A stretch of 64,000 bases of DNA from Fodinibacter sp963707895 (GTDB taxonomy: Bacteria > Actinomycetota > Actinomycetes > Actinomycetales > Dermatophilaceae). This document shows positions 9,582-18,146 of this stretch, piece by piece; positions within the stretch are counted from its first letter, which is position 1; each line of letters starts with the position of its first letter. A program made the position numbers and the translations under genes. The notes beneath the pieces are model-generated. The model was not told where the DNA came from and made no database searches. It saw only the letters and a program-made list of their open reading frames with translations. The stretch lies in contig CAVPRS010000010.1 of NCBI GenBank assembly GCA_963707895.1, positions 310,001 through 374,000 of the forward strand, read 5' to 3'.

Positions 9582-9898
9582 TCAGTCCAGCAGGTCGGGC
9601 GGCACGTCGGTCGGCAGCGGGATGTCGTGCTCCCGCGCCGCCGCCTGCACGGTGGGCCCCCAGCGCGGTGCGGATCTGCTCGGTGGCCAGCTCGAGGCGA
9701 CCCCAGGAAGTGGCTCGGCCGCGGCGCCATCGACAGCACCAGCGCGCCGTCGAGGAAGCCGGTGTGGTTGGCAGCGATGACCACGGGACCGCTCCCCGGC
9801 ACGTTCGTGGCGCCGGCCGCGCGGGCGGCATACAACAGGGCGAAGCAGCCCCGACCGATCACGTGCCCGATCCGGGCGCGTGTCGGCCCGGGCGTCAC
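9582..9898 (-). pseudogene. 1-acyl-glycerol-3-phosphate acyltransferase-like remnant (PlsC family)
   Basis: Would acylate lysophosphatidic acid in the membrane if intact. The N-terminus is convincing: a GTG start overlapping the cmk TGA, then GCFALLYAARAAGATNVP and AANHTGFLDGALVLSMAPRPSHFLG, where NHTGFLD is an HX4D block I. The C-terminus is recoverable in another frame as ELATEQIRTALG, then PTVQAAAREHDIPLPTDVPP and a TGA at 9582. The roughly 100-130 residues that should carry blocks II-IV are missing between them, and one base too many lies in the G run near 9660. This is an internal deletion plus frameshift, real or assembly-made, between cmk and der. Confidence 0.65.
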
Positions 9899-10584
9899 TC
9901 GGTGGTCTCGGCGGCCACGACGTCGAGCACGGCCTCGACGCTCTCGTCGAAGTCGAGCTCGGAGGTGTCGACGAGCACGACCCCCTCGGCGGCCTCGTGG
10001 AAGGTCGAGACGGTGGAGTCGTCGCGGTCGCGTCGCACCACCTGGTCGCGGGTGGCCTCGACGGCCTCGTCGTCGGCCGCCCCGTGCAGCTCGGCGGAGC
10101 GGCGACGCAGCCGAGCGTCCTCGGATGCCGTCAGCAGCACCCGCACGGTGGCGTCGGGAGCCACGACCGTGGTGATGTCACGCCCCTCGGCCACCACTCC
10201 CCCGCGGCGCTCGGCGACGCGCGCCATCAGGTCGCGCTGCAGCCCCTGGAGCACCGCGCGCACCTCGAGGTTGGTCGCCACCGCCGAGACGGCCGTGCTC
10301 ACCTCGGTGGTGCGGATCGCCTCGCCGACGTCGGTGCCCCCCACCGACACGGTGGGCGCGCCGGGGTCGGTGCCGATCTCCAGGGGCAGCGCACGCGCGG
10401 CGTCGGCCACGGCGTCGGTGTCGTCGAGGTCGATCCCGCGCTCGAGGCACCACCAGGTGAGCGCGCGGTACATCGCCCCCGTGTCGAGGTAGCCGATGCC
10501 GAGCCGGCGGGCCACGGCCCGCGAGACGCTGCTCTTGCCCGAGCCGGAGGGACCGTCGATGGCGATCGTCAGGGGTGCCGTCAT
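9895..10584 (-). CDS. cmk: Cytidylate kinase
   Basis: Phosphorylates CMP and dCMP with ATP for nucleotide supply in the cytosol. The 229-aa length is normal. P-loop GPSGSGKSS sits at residues 11-19, the CMP-binding DTGAMYRALTWW follows, and GRDITTVVAPDATVRVLLTAS and the LID region rich in Arg (RLRRRSAELHG) are present. It lies 22 bp after tyrA in the same direction and overlaps the acyltransferase remnant by 4 bp (GTGA), which suggests translational coupling along the operon. Confidence 0.96.
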   Translation of the reverse strand: MTAPLTIAIDGPSGSGKSSVSRAVARRLGIGYLDTGAMYRALTWWCLERGIDLDDTDAVADAARALPLEIGTDPGAPTVSVGGTDVGEAIRTTEVSTAVSAVATNLEVRAVLQGLQRDLMARVAERRGGVVAEGRDITTVVAPDATVRVLLTASEDARLRRRSAELHGAADDEAVEATRDQVVRRDRDDSTVSTFHEAAEGVVLVDTSELDFDESVEAVLDVVAAETTE

Positions 10585-10606
10585 GGCCGGTCAGCCTAGT
10601 GGTGGC

Positions 10607-11695
10607 TCAGCCGTGCAGCCGCCAGCCCCTCGCCTCGAGGGCCAGGCCGAGCCCGGCTGCCGCGGCGGGCACGACGTCGACCTCGGCGAGCCCGAACGGC
10701 TGGCCCAGCCCGTGGTCGAGGTGGAACTCCTCGATGTTGGTGCCGATCGCGCCGATGTCGGCGAACAGCCTGCCCAGCTGGCCCGGCTCGTCGGGGATGA
10801 GCACCCTGACCGTCGTGTAGGCGGTGGGAGCGGCACCGTGCTTGCCGGGGATGCGGGCCTGCCCGGCGTTGCCGGCGGCGATCGCCTGCGCCAAGGTGCC
10901 CCGGGCGCCGGGCGCGTCGGTGGAGGTGCTCAGCTCCTCGAGCGCGCCGACGACCCGCTCGAGGTCGGCCACGAGGTCGGCGAGCACCTCGCGCACCGCC
11001 GGGGCGTTGCCCGCGAGGATCTGGGTCCACAGGCCTGGGTCGCTGGCCGCGATGCGGGTGACGTCGCGCAGGCCCTGCCCCGCCAGTGCCACCGCCGACT
11101 CGTCGAGCCCCTCGAGCCGAGCCGCGACCAGGCTGGCGGCCAGCTGGGGCACGTGCGACACCGCGGCGACGGCCGCGTCGTGGTGCTGCGGATCGAGCGT
11201 GCTCACCGCGGCCCCCGCCGAGCGCGCCACGGAGGTGACCAGCGCGGTCACGGCCGGGTCGGTCTCGGGGGTCGGGGTGAGCACCCAGGCCCGCCCGTCG
11301 AAGAGGTCGTGCCGGCCCGCCACCGCTCCGGAGCGCTCGCGGCCAGCCATCGGGTGCGACCCGCAGTAGCGGGTGAGGTCGGCGCCGTCGTCGCGCAGGG
11401 CATCGAGGACGGCGCCCTTGACCGAGGCGACGTCGGTGACGGCGGCCCGTGGCCAGCGACGCAGGGCGTCGGCGACGCAGACCGCCGTGACGTCGGGCGG
11501 GGTCGCCACGACGACCAGGTCGGGCTCGACCGGCCCGTCGGGCAGCCGCCCCGCACCCAGGTCGCGCGCCAGCGCCGCGTGGGTGGGGCTGATGTCCTCG
11601 AGGGTGACGTCGTCGCCGAGCCGGCGCAGCGCGAGGCCGAGGCTGGTGCCGACCAGCCCCGTGCCCACGACGTGCACCCGGGTCACGTCGGTCAC
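10607..11695 (-). CDS. tyrA: Prephenate dehydrogenase with C-terminal ACT domain
   Basis: Oxidative decarboxylation of prephenate to 4-hydroxyphenylpyruvate for tyrosine synthesis, NAD(P)-dependent. The 362-aa protein begins with a Rossmann motif VVGTGLVGTSLGLALRRLG, then VVATPP and TDVASVKG, the catalytic-region GSHPMAGRERSG, the helical dimer domain (AAVSHVPQLAASLVAARL), and a C-terminal ACT domain starting near VRVLIPDEPGQLGRLFADIG that would bind an aromatic amino acid as feedback effector. The GTG start overlaps the rluB stop as GTGA, preferred over longer open-frame starts. Confidence 0.93.
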   Translation of the reverse strand: MTDVTRVHVVGTGLVGTSLGLALRRLGDDVTLEDISPTHAALARDLGAGRLPDGPVEPDLVVVATPPDVTAVCVADALRRWPRAAVTDVASVKGAVLDALRDDGADLTRYCGSHPMAGRERSGAVAGRHDLFDGRAWVLTPTPETDPAVTALVTSVARSAGAAVSTLDPQHHDAAVAAVSHVPQLAASLVAARLEGLDESAVALAGQGLRDVTRIAASDPGLWTQILAGNAPAVREVLADLVADLERVVGALEELSTSTDAPGARGTLAQAIAAGNAGQARIPGKHGAAPTAYTTVRVLIPDEPGQLGRLFADIGAIGTNIEEFHLDHGLGQPFGLAEVDVVPAAAAGLGLALEARGWRLHG

Positions 11696-12648
11696 ATCTC
11701 CGCTGCCGCGTACAGGGCCCCGACCTCGGTGCTGCTCAGGTTGCGCCACTTGCCCGGCTTGGTGTCGGCGAGGTGGATCGGCCCGACCTGGGTGCGCACG
11801 AGGGTGAGCACCGGGTGGCCGACCTCGGCGAGCATCCGTCGCACGATGTGCTTGCGCCCCTCGTGCAGCACGACCTCGACCAGCGCCTTGCCCGGCGCGG
11901 AGTCGACGACTCGGAACGAGTCGACCTGCACCGGGCCGTCGTCGAGCTCGATGCCCTCGCGCAGCCGCCGGCCCAGGTCGCGCGGCACCGGCCCGGGGAT
12001 CTGGGCGAGGTAGGTCTTGAGCACGCCGTAGCGCGGGTGCTGCAGCCGGTGGGCGAGCTCGCCGTCGTTGGTGAGGATGAGCAGGCCCTCGGTGTCGGCG
12101 TCGAGCCGGCCGACGTGGAAGAGCCGTTCCTTGCGGTTGCCGACGAAGTCGCCGATGTCGACCCGGCCGAGCTCGTCGCTCATCGAGGTCACGACCCCGA
12201 CCGGCTTGTTGAACGCGAGGTAGACCCGCGACTCGTCGAGCTGCACCCGCACCCCGTCGACGTGCACGGTCTGGGTGGCGCGGATGCGGACGCCGAGCTC
12301 GGTCACGACCTGCCCGTCGACCGACACCCGGCCCTGGCTGATCAGGTCCTCGCAGACCCGTCGCGATCCGACGCCGGCGGCGGCGAGCAGCTTCTGCAGG
12401 CGCACGCCGTCGGGGTCGTGCACGTCGACAGCCGGGCGGCTGGGCCACTGCGGCGCCGCCGTCGGCTGGCTGGGCCTGGTGTTGCCCGACGAGCCCCGCT
12501 GCGGCTTGCCGCGGCCCTTGGGCGCGCCGGCACCCTTGGGCGCGCCGCCCTTACCGGTGCCGGCTCCCTTGGGGGCACCCTTGGCGGGGCCGGAACCCTT
12601 GCGGGGCTTGCCCTTCGGGGCGGGTCCAGAACTCTTGGCCGGCGTCAT
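11692..12648 (-). CDS. rluB: 23S rRNA pseudouridine synthase, RluB-like
   Basis: Isomerises a uridine of 23S rRNA helix 89-90 (U2605 in E. coli). The first roughly 60 residues are a low-complexity Lys/Gly/Pro tail with repeated APKG units, likely disordered RNA-binding sequence. An S4 domain follows (VRLQKLLAAAGVGSRRVCEDLI), then the synthase domain with the catalytic Asp in GRLDADTEGLLILTNDG and the Arg-rich EGRKHIVRRML. ATG overlaps the scpB TGA as ATGA. The family also includes RluE/RluF types, but position beside scpAB is typical of this clade. Confidence 0.93.
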   Translation of the reverse strand: MTPAKSSGPAPKGKPRKGSGPAKGAPKGAGTGKGGAPKGAGAPKGRGKPQRGSSGNTRPSQPTAAPQWPSRPAVDVHDPDGVRLQKLLAAAGVGSRRVCEDLISQGRVSVDGQVVTELGVRIRATQTVHVDGVRVQLDESRVYLAFNKPVGVVTSMSDELGRVDIGDFVGNRKERLFHVGRLDADTEGLLILTNDGELAHRLQHPRYGVLKTYLAQIPGPVPRDLGRRLREGIELDDGPVQVDSFRVVDSAPGKALVEVVLHEGRKHIVRRMLAEVGHPVLTLVRTQVGPIHLADTKPGKWRNLSSTEVGALYAAAEM

Positions 12649-13286
12649 CCGCGGCCTCCTTCAGCGATCTCGTCGAGCACGTCGACCTCGGGCAGGTAGG
12701 GGGCCAGGGCGGGCAGGTCGTCGAGGCTCTGCAGCCCCAGCCGCTCCAGGAAGTAGGACGTCGTCCCGTACAGGATGGCGGTCGACTCCTCGTCGTGCCC
12801 CATCTCCTCGATGAGCCCACGGGTGAGCAGGGTGCGGATGACGCCGTCGACGTTGACGCCGCGCACGGCCGCGACCCGGGAGCGGGACACCGGCTGGCGG
12901 TACGCGATGACCGCCAGCGTCTCGAGCGAGGCCTGGGTGAGCCGGGCCTGCTGGCCGTCGAGCACGAACCGCTCGACGACGGGCGCGTACTCGTGACGGC
13001 TGTACATCCGCCATCCCCCGCCCACCTGGCGCAGGGTGAAGCCACGGTGCTGCTCGGCGTAGCCGGCCTCGAGCTCGGCCAGCGCCGCCTCGACGTCGGC
13101 CGCGGGCTGCTCGAGCACGGAGGCGAGCGACATGGTGGTCACCGGCTCGTCGACCACCATGAGCACGGCCTCGAGGGCGCCGTGGATGCCGCCCGGGAAG
13201 TCGGCCACGTCGAAGGCGAGCTGCTCCTCGACGGGCGCGTCCGGCTCGGGCGCCTCGGCGACGACGGGCTCGGGCTGGTCACTCAT
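12645..13286 (-). CDS. scpB: Segregation and condensation protein B
   Basis: Winged-helix subunit of the Smc-ScpAB condensin that compacts and separates replicated chromosomes. The 213-aa product has an acidic N-terminal tail, then two winged helices: GALEAVLMVVDEPVTTMSLASVL and LTQASLETLAVIAYRQPVSRSRVAAVRGVNVDGVIRTLLTRGLIE. The start ATG lies 8 bp inside the end of scpA, which fixes the N-terminus and couples the two at the translational level. Its stop overlaps rluB. Confidence 0.95.
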   Translation of the reverse strand: MSDQPEPVVAEAPEPDAPVEEQLAFDVADFPGGIHGALEAVLMVVDEPVTTMSLASVLEQPAADVEAALAELEAGYAEQHRGFTLRQVGGGWRMYSRHEYAPVVERFVLDGQQARLTQASLETLAVIAYRQPVSRSRVAAVRGVNVDGVIRTLLTRGLIEEMGHDEESTAILYGTTSYFLERLGLQSLDDLPALAPYLPEVDVLDEIAEGGRG

Positions 13287-14232
13287 CGGTGCTCTCCTCG
13301 GGTGCTGGCACGCTTCGGTCGTTCGGTCGGTCGTCGGGCCGGTCGCCGGGGGGCGGCTCGTCGAACTCGTCGTCGACCTCGATCTCGCCCTCCTCCGAGC
13401 CGGTCCAGCGCACGGTGAGCTCGGCGAGGGCCTCGGCCTGCTCGAACCCGATCGCCGACTCGCGGAACAGCTCGAGCAGCGCGAGGAAGCGGGCGACGAC
13501 CACGAGGGTGGAGTCGGCATCCGCCACCAGGCTGCGGAACGACGCGACCCGTTCGCGGCGCAGCCGTGCGCCCAGGATGCCGGCCTGCTCGCGCACGCTC
13601 ACCGCCGGCGCGTGCAGGTGGGCCAGGCCGACCATCGGGGCCTGCTTGGGCACCATCGCCCGGGCCGCGATGACGGCCAGCTGCTCGGGCGTCACGGTCA
13701 TCAGCAGCTCGGGCAGCAGTGCCGCGAGGTGCGGCTCGAGGGCCGCCGTGCGTGGCTGCATCCGGCCGGCCGTCGCCATCCGCTCGGCGAAGGTGTGCGC
13801 GATGTCCTTGAAGGCGCGGTACTGCAGCAGCCGGGCGAACAGGATGTCGCGTGCCTCGATGAGGGCGAGGTCGTCCTCGTCCTCGGGTCCGCTCTGCGGC
13901 AGCAGGCGGGCGGCCTTGAGGTCGAGCAGGGTCGCGGCGACGAGGAGGAACTCGGTGGCCTGCGACAGGTCCCACCCGTCGGGCTTGCCCTGCTCGACCT
14001 TGATGTGCGCGATGAAGTCGTCGGTGACCGTCGCCAGCGAGATCTCGGTGATGTCGAGCTTGTGCTTGCTGATCAGCCCGAGGAGGAGGTCGAAGGGCCC
14101 GGTGAAGTTGTCGAGCGTCACCTCGAAGGCCGTCGCCGCGGCGCGGCGCGTGATGACGCCGCCGGGCGTGACGTCGGCGTGCTCGGAGGTGCGCGGCACG
14201 CCGCCCCCGGCCTCGTCGGGGGCCGTGGTCAT
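13279..14232 (-). CDS. scpA: Segregation and condensation protein A (kleisin)
   Basis: Bridges Smc heads in the bacterial condensin. The N-terminal kleisin helix is clear in FTGPFDLLLGLISKHKLDITEISLATVTDDFI, and the C-terminal winged helix is seen around FLALLELFRESAIGFEQAEALAELTV. The last 35 residues are acidic and Pro/Asp-rich. The chosen ATG is 4 bp from the parA stop; an open frame exists upstream but runs into parA. 317 aa. Confidence 0.94.
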   Translation of the reverse strand: MTTAPDEAGGGVPRTSEHADVTPGGVITRRAAATAFEVTLDNFTGPFDLLLGLISKHKLDITEISLATVTDDFIAHIKVEQGKPDGWDLSQATEFLLVAATLLDLKAARLLPQSGPEDEDDLALIEARDILFARLLQYRAFKDIAHTFAERMATAGRMQPRTAALEPHLAALLPELLMTVTPEQLAVIAARAMVPKQAPMVGLAHLHAPAVSVREQAGILGARLRRERVASFRSLVADADSTLVVVARFLALLELFRESAIGFEQAEALAELTVRWTGSEEGEIEVDDEFDEPPPGDRPDDRPNDRSVPAPEESTDE

Positions 14233-14236
14233 CGGA

Positions 14237-15115
14237 TCAGGCCGCCCCACCGCGGGCGATGAGCTCGCGGGCGAGCTGTCGGTAGGCGTCGGCACCCTTG
14301 TGGGTGGCGTCGTAGGTCGTGATCGGCTCGGCGGCCAGGCTCGCGTCGGGGAACTTCACGGTGCGCGAGATGACGGTGTGGAACACGTCGTCGCCGAAGT
14401 GCTCGACGACGCTGGCCACCACCTCGCGGGAGTGCAGGGTGCGGCCGTCGTACATCGTCGCGAGGATGCCGTCGACCTTCAGGCGCGGGTTGAGCCGGTC
14501 GGTGATCTTCTCGATGGTCTCGACGAGCAGCGCGACACCGCGCATCGCGAAGAACTCGCACTCGAGCGGGATGATGACGCCGTGCGCGGCGGTGAGCGCG
14601 TTGACCGTGAGCAGGCCGAGCGAGGGCTGGCAGTCGATGAGCACGACGTCGTAGTCGTCGACGACCGGGCGCAGCACGCGGGCGAGGATCTGCTCGCGGG
14701 CCACCTCGCCGACCAGCTGCACCTCGGCGGCGGAGAGGTCGATGTTGGCGGGGAGGACGTCAAGGCCCTCCCACTTCGTGTGCTTGATGACCTCGCGGAT
14801 GTCGTGGCCGCGCTCGACGAGCAGGTTGTAGACGGTCACGTCGAGCTCGTTGACCGGCACCCCGAGGCCCACCGACAGGGCGCCCTGGGGGTCGAAGTCG
14901 ACGAGCAGCACCCGGCGCCCGACCTCGGCCAGGGCGGCACCGAGGTTGATCGTGGTGGTCGTCTTGCCGACGCCACCCTTCTGGTTGCACATCGCGATGA
15001 TGCGTGCCGGACCGTGCGAGGTCAGGGGCTGCGGCTGGGGGAAGTCCGGCAGCGGGCGACCGGTGGGGCCCACCTGTCCGGCGGTGCGGATCTGGAACGC
15101 CGCGTCGGAATCCAA
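14237..15115 (-). CDS. ParA family chromosome-partitioning ATPase
   Basis: Soj/ParA-type ATPase that sits in the ald-xerD-parA-scpAB cluster of actinobacteria; distinct from the parA next to parB at the origin. The deviant Walker A CNQKGGVGKTTTTINLG is followed by VLLVDFDPQGALSVGLG, the Walker B VVLIDCQPSLGLLTVNAL and a C-terminal helical region (ATHKGADAYRQLARELI). The start is uncertain: TTG at 15115 has GGGGAGAG six nt upstream and gives 292 aa, which fits homologues beginning near this conserved N-terminal segment. The frame stays open further up towards xerD without a better site. Confidence 0.9.
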   Translation of the reverse strand: MDSDAAFQIRTAGQVGPTGRPLPDFPQPQPLTSHGPARIIAMCNQKGGVGKTTTTINLGAALAEVGRRVLLVDFDPQGALSVGLGVPVNELDVTVYNLLVERGHDIREVIKHTKWEGLDVLPANIDLSAAEVQLVGEVAREQILARVLRPVVDDYDVVLIDCQPSLGLLTVNALTAAHGVIIPLECEFFAMRGVALLVETIEKITDRLNPRLKVDGILATMYDGRTLHSREVVASVVEHFGDDVFHTVISRTVKFPDASLAAEPITTYDATHKGADAYRQLARELIARGGAA

Positions 15116-15179
15116 CTGTCTCTCCCCGGTGCCTTTCGTGCTCTGACGGTCAGCCTCGCGCTGATCGGCCCCGACCCTA

Positions 15180-16091
15180 TCAGCGTGCACGCGGGTGGCT
15201 CTGGGCATACACCTCACGGAGGCGCTGCACCGTGACCAGCGTGTAGATCTGGGTCGTCGTGACCGAGGCGTGGCCCAGCAGCTCCTGCACGACGCGCACG
15301 TCGGCACCCCCCTCGAGCAGGTGCGTCGCGAACGAGTGGCGCAGCGTGTGGGGCGACAGGTGGCCCTCGACGTGGGCCCGCTCCGCGCAGGCCCGCAGCA
15401 CCGACCAGGCGCTCTGCCGCGACAGCCGGCCGCCGCGGCTGTTGAGGAACAGCGCGGGCGTCCCGACCCCTCGCGCGGCGAACACCGGGCGCCCCCGGAC
15501 CAGCCACGCCTCCAGCGCGGTCGCGGCGTACGACCCCAGCGGCACGATCCGGTCCTTGCCGCCCTTGCCGCGCAGCCGCACGACGCCGTCGTCCCCCTCG
15601 AGGTCGTCGACGTCGAGGCCGACGGCCTCCGAGATGCGCGCCCCGGTGCCGTAGAGCACCTCGAGCAGGGCACGGTCGCGCAGGGATGCCGGGGTGTCAC
15701 CGACCGACGCCGCCTCCAGCAGCCGCTCGACGTCCTCGACCGGGATCGCCTTGGGGAGCCGGGAGGGCGCCTTTGGCGGGCTGACCCGACGGGCGGGGTC
15801 GGCGTCGAGGACGCCCTCGAGCGCGAGGAAGCGGTGCAGGCCGCGCACCGCGACCAGCGTGCGGGCTGCCGAGGTCGCCGCCAGCGGCGCGTGGTCGTCA
15901 TCCCCCTCACGCAGCCGGGCGAGGAACTCGGCCACGTGCGACTCCCGCACGTCGTCGGGGCGCTCGACGCCCACAGAGGCGAGGTAGGCGGTCCACCGGC
16001 CCAGGTCGCGCCGGTAGGCCGACAGGGTGTTGCGGGACGCGCCGCGCTCGACGTCGAGGTGGGCCAGCCACGCGTCGACGGCCCGCCCCAC
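15180..16091 (-). CDS. xerD: Tyrosine recombinase XerD
   Basis: Resolves chromosome dimers at dif together with XerC. It has an N-terminal SAM-like DNA-binding domain (RGASRNTLSAYRRDLGRWTAYL) and a catalytic domain with TGARISEA (Arg), GKGGKDRIVPL (Lys), HTLRHSFATHLLEGGADVRVVQELLGHASVTTTQIYT (HxxR, His, nucleophilic Tyr). The start is not settled. GTG 16091 is the standard choice (303 aa), but it lies inside a strong hairpin. A CTG at 16133, preceded by GAGG and overlapping the ald TGA, would add 14 residues that read like family N-termini. Confidence 0.93.
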   Translation of the reverse strand: MGRAVDAWLAHLDVERGASRNTLSAYRRDLGRWTAYLASVGVERPDDVRESHVAEFLARLREGDDDHAPLAATSAARTLVAVRGLHRFLALEGVLDADPARRVSPPKAPSRLPKAIPVEDVERLLEAASVGDTPASLRDRALLEVLYGTGARISEAVGLDVDDLEGDDGVVRLRGKGGKDRIVPLGSYAATALEAWLVRGRPVFAARGVGTPALFLNSRGGRLSRQSAWSVLRACAERAHVEGHLSPHTLRHSFATHLLEGGADVRVVQELLGHASVTTTQIYTLVTVQRLREVYAQSHPRAR

Positions 16092-16111
16092 GGGTGTGGG
16101 GCGGGCCGTCG
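16076..16111 (-). terminator. Perfect 16-bp hairpin after ald, at the xerD start
   Basis: CGACGGCCCGCCCCAC (16076-16091) and its exact complement at 16096-16111 enclose a 4-nt loop. It begins 19 nt past the ald stop in the direction of transcription and contains the GTG start candidate of xerD. It could terminate ald transcripts or hide the xerD start. There is no T tract. Confidence 0.6.
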
Positions 16112-16129
16112 GCTCGGTGGCTGCCGGGG

Positions 16130-17246
16130 TCAGGACAGCGCCTCGTCGAGGGTGATGCTGTCCATGCCGAAGGCCTCGGCGACCGCGCCGTAGGTGATGT
16201 GCCCGGCGTGGGTGTTCAGGCCGAGCGCGAGGGCGTGGTCGGCCCGCGAGGCGTCCTGCCAGCCCTGGTCGGCGAGCTTGATCGCGTAGGACATCGTGGC
16301 GTTGGTGAGCGCCCAGGTGGAGGTGTGCGGGCACCGCACCGGGCATGTTGGCGACGCAGTAGTAGATCGAGTCGTGCACCTCGAACGTCGGGTCGGCGTG
16401 CGTGGTGGGCCGCGAGTTCTCGAAGCAGCCGCCCTGGTCGATGGCGACGTCGACGAGCACCGAGCCCGGCTTCATCTCCGCGACCATCTCGTCGGTGACG
16501 AGCTTGGGGGCCTTGGCGCCGGGGATGAGCACGGTGCCGATGACGAGGTCGGCACCGAGCACCTGCTCCTTGATCGACATCGCCGACGACGCGATCTGGG
16601 CGACCCGGTTGTCGTAGCGCCAGAAGCTCATCCGCAGCTTGTCGAGGTCGGTGTCGAGCAGGGTGACGTCGGCGCCCATGCCGAGCGCGATGTTGGCGGC
16701 GTTCTGGCCGGCCACACCGGCGCCGATGACGACGACCTTGGAGTTGGCCACGCCGCCGATGCCGCCCATGAGCACGCCGCGCCCGCCCTGCGCCTTCATC
16801 ATCGAGTGCGCGCCGACCTGCGGGGCCAGGCAGCCGGCGACCTCGGACATCGGGTAGAGCAGCGGCAGCAGGCCCGAGGGCAGCTGCACGGTCTCGTAGG
16901 CGATGGAGGTGGTCTTCGTGGCGACGAGCTCCTTGGTGAGCGGCTCGTCGGCGGCCAGGTGCAGGTACGTGAACAGGGTCAGGCCCTCGCGCAGGCGGTG
17001 GTACTCCTCGGCCACCGGCTCCTTGACCTTCATGACCATGTCGGCCTCGCCCCACACGTCGTCGGCCGCGTCGAGGATGGTGGCGCCCTGTGCGACGTAC
17101 TGCTCGTCGGGGATCGACGAGCCGAGCCCGGCACCCTTCTGCACCAGCACCTCGTGCCCGCGGCGGACGAGCTCGTGGACACCCACGGGGGTGATGCCCA
17201 CCCGGAACTCGTTGTTCTTGACCTCGCTGGGGATCCCGACCTTCAC
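16130..17246 (-). CDS. ald: Alanine dehydrogenase (frame broken near 16330)
   Basis: Interconverts L-alanine and pyruvate plus ammonia with NAD. The N-terminus MKVGIPSEVKNNEFRVGITP is typical, as are PLLYPMSEVAGCLAPQVGA, the NAD-binding VVVIGAGVAGQNAANIALGMGA and the end of domain 2, HDSIYYCVANMPGAVP. After this the frame shifts: the expected HTSTWALTNATMSYAIKLAD...HAGHITYGAVAEAFG lies in another frame, ending in a TGA at 16130. One extra base in the GGG at about 16329-16332 explains it. With correction the protein is about 371 aa, the normal size. Divergent from the 17376 gene. Confidence 0.92.
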
Positions 17247-17375
17247 GGTTATCGGCCCTTGTCTGACTCGTGGGACACCGCGGCACCGTTGCCGCAGGTG
17301 GGCTGCGCCCCGATGGAGCGCGATGCGAGTCTAGACCCGGGCCGCGGTGCGGCCCGACGACCCCGAGGAGCCCCC

Positions 17376-17993
17376 ATGAAGCTGTACAGCGACATCCCCG
17401 GCCGCCGCGCGGTGCAGGTGGCGGCCGACGTGGGCGTCGTGCTCTGGGTGGTGCTCTGGGTGCGCATCGCCCAGCGGGTGCACGACGCGACGATGGCGCT
17501 GGCCGCGCCGGGCCGCAACCTCGCCGGCGCCGGAAGCAGCTTCCGCGACACGATGTCGAGCGCCGGCGACAACGTCGACGACCTGCCCCTCCTCGACGAC
17601 CGGATCGCCACGCCGTTCCGGTCCGCGGCCGGGGTGGGCACCGAGATCGAGAAGGCCGGCACCGACCTGGTCACCGCCGTCGAGCGGATGGCGCTCGTGC
17701 TGGGCCTGACCACGGCGCTCGTGCCCATCCTCATCGTCGTCGCGTTCTGGTTCGTGCTCCGGCTGCGCTTCGTGCGCCGGGCGGGCGCCGCGCAGCAGTT
17801 CATCGACGCCGCGCCGGACCTCGACCTGTTCGCGCTGCGGGCGATGGCCAACCAGCCGATGCCTCGCCTGGCGGCGATCTCCGACGACCCGGCCGGCGCG
17901 TGGCGCCGGGGCGAGCCCGACGTCATCCACGCCCTGGCCCTGCTCGAGCTCAAGGAGGTCGGGCTGCGCCCGCCGCCCCCCACCACGGCGTGA
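17376..17993 (+). CDS. Conserved hypothetical membrane protein
   Basis: A 205-residue protein I do not recognise by name. Two apolar segments frame a soluble central part: AADVGVVLWVVLWVRIAQ (about residues 16-33) and LVLGLTTALVPILIVVAFWFVL (about 111-132). Between them lies a region with Ser/Gly and alternating charges that may form a hairpin outside the membrane; the C-terminal 70 residues are Ala/Leu/Glu-rich and probably cytosolic. The ATG follows GAGGAG by 5 nt, and TCTAGA about 40 nt upstream may be part of the -10. It is divergent from ald and convergent with hisS. Confidence 0.75.
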   Translation: MKLYSDIPGRRAVQVAADVGVVLWVVLWVRIAQRVHDATMALAAPGRNLAGAGSSFRDTMSSAGDNVDDLPLLDDRIATPFRSAAGVGTEIEKAGTDLVTAVERMALVLGLTTALVPILIVVAFWFVLRLRFVRRAGAAQQFIDAAPDLDLFALRAMANQPMPRLAAISDDPAGAWRRGEPDVIHALALLELKEVGLRPPPPTTA

Positions 17994-18011
17994 CGCGGGC
18001 CAGGTGCTCCC

Positions 18012-18087
18012 ACGGACGGACAATCGACCCACGGAGCGGGCTGCGTGAGCGTTGTCAGCCGCGTCCTGACGCCGTTTGTCCGTCCGT
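18012..18087. repeat. 12-bp inverted repeat between convergent genes
   Basis: ACGGACGGACAA at 18012-18023 and its exact complement at 18076-18087 are separated by 52 nt. The region lies between the convergent ends of the 17376 gene and hisS, so it could form a bidirectional terminator. The spacer contains no further strong stem. Confidence 0.5.
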
Positions 18088-18146
18088 AGGAGTACTCACC
18101 CGTCGGCATCCCACCGCGCAGCGGTGAGGAACAGCGAGGCGGAACG

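Noticed and set aside
14237..15910. Single 557-residue ParA with a long N-terminal extension
   Set aside because: The extra N-terminal part is an off-frame reading of xerD. A TTG with a good ribosome binding site gives the normal ParA size.
15180..17246. Alanine dehydrogenase-XerD fusion protein
   Set aside because: The apparent fusion arises from the one-base shift near 16330. The true ald C-terminus and its TGA lie in the other frame.
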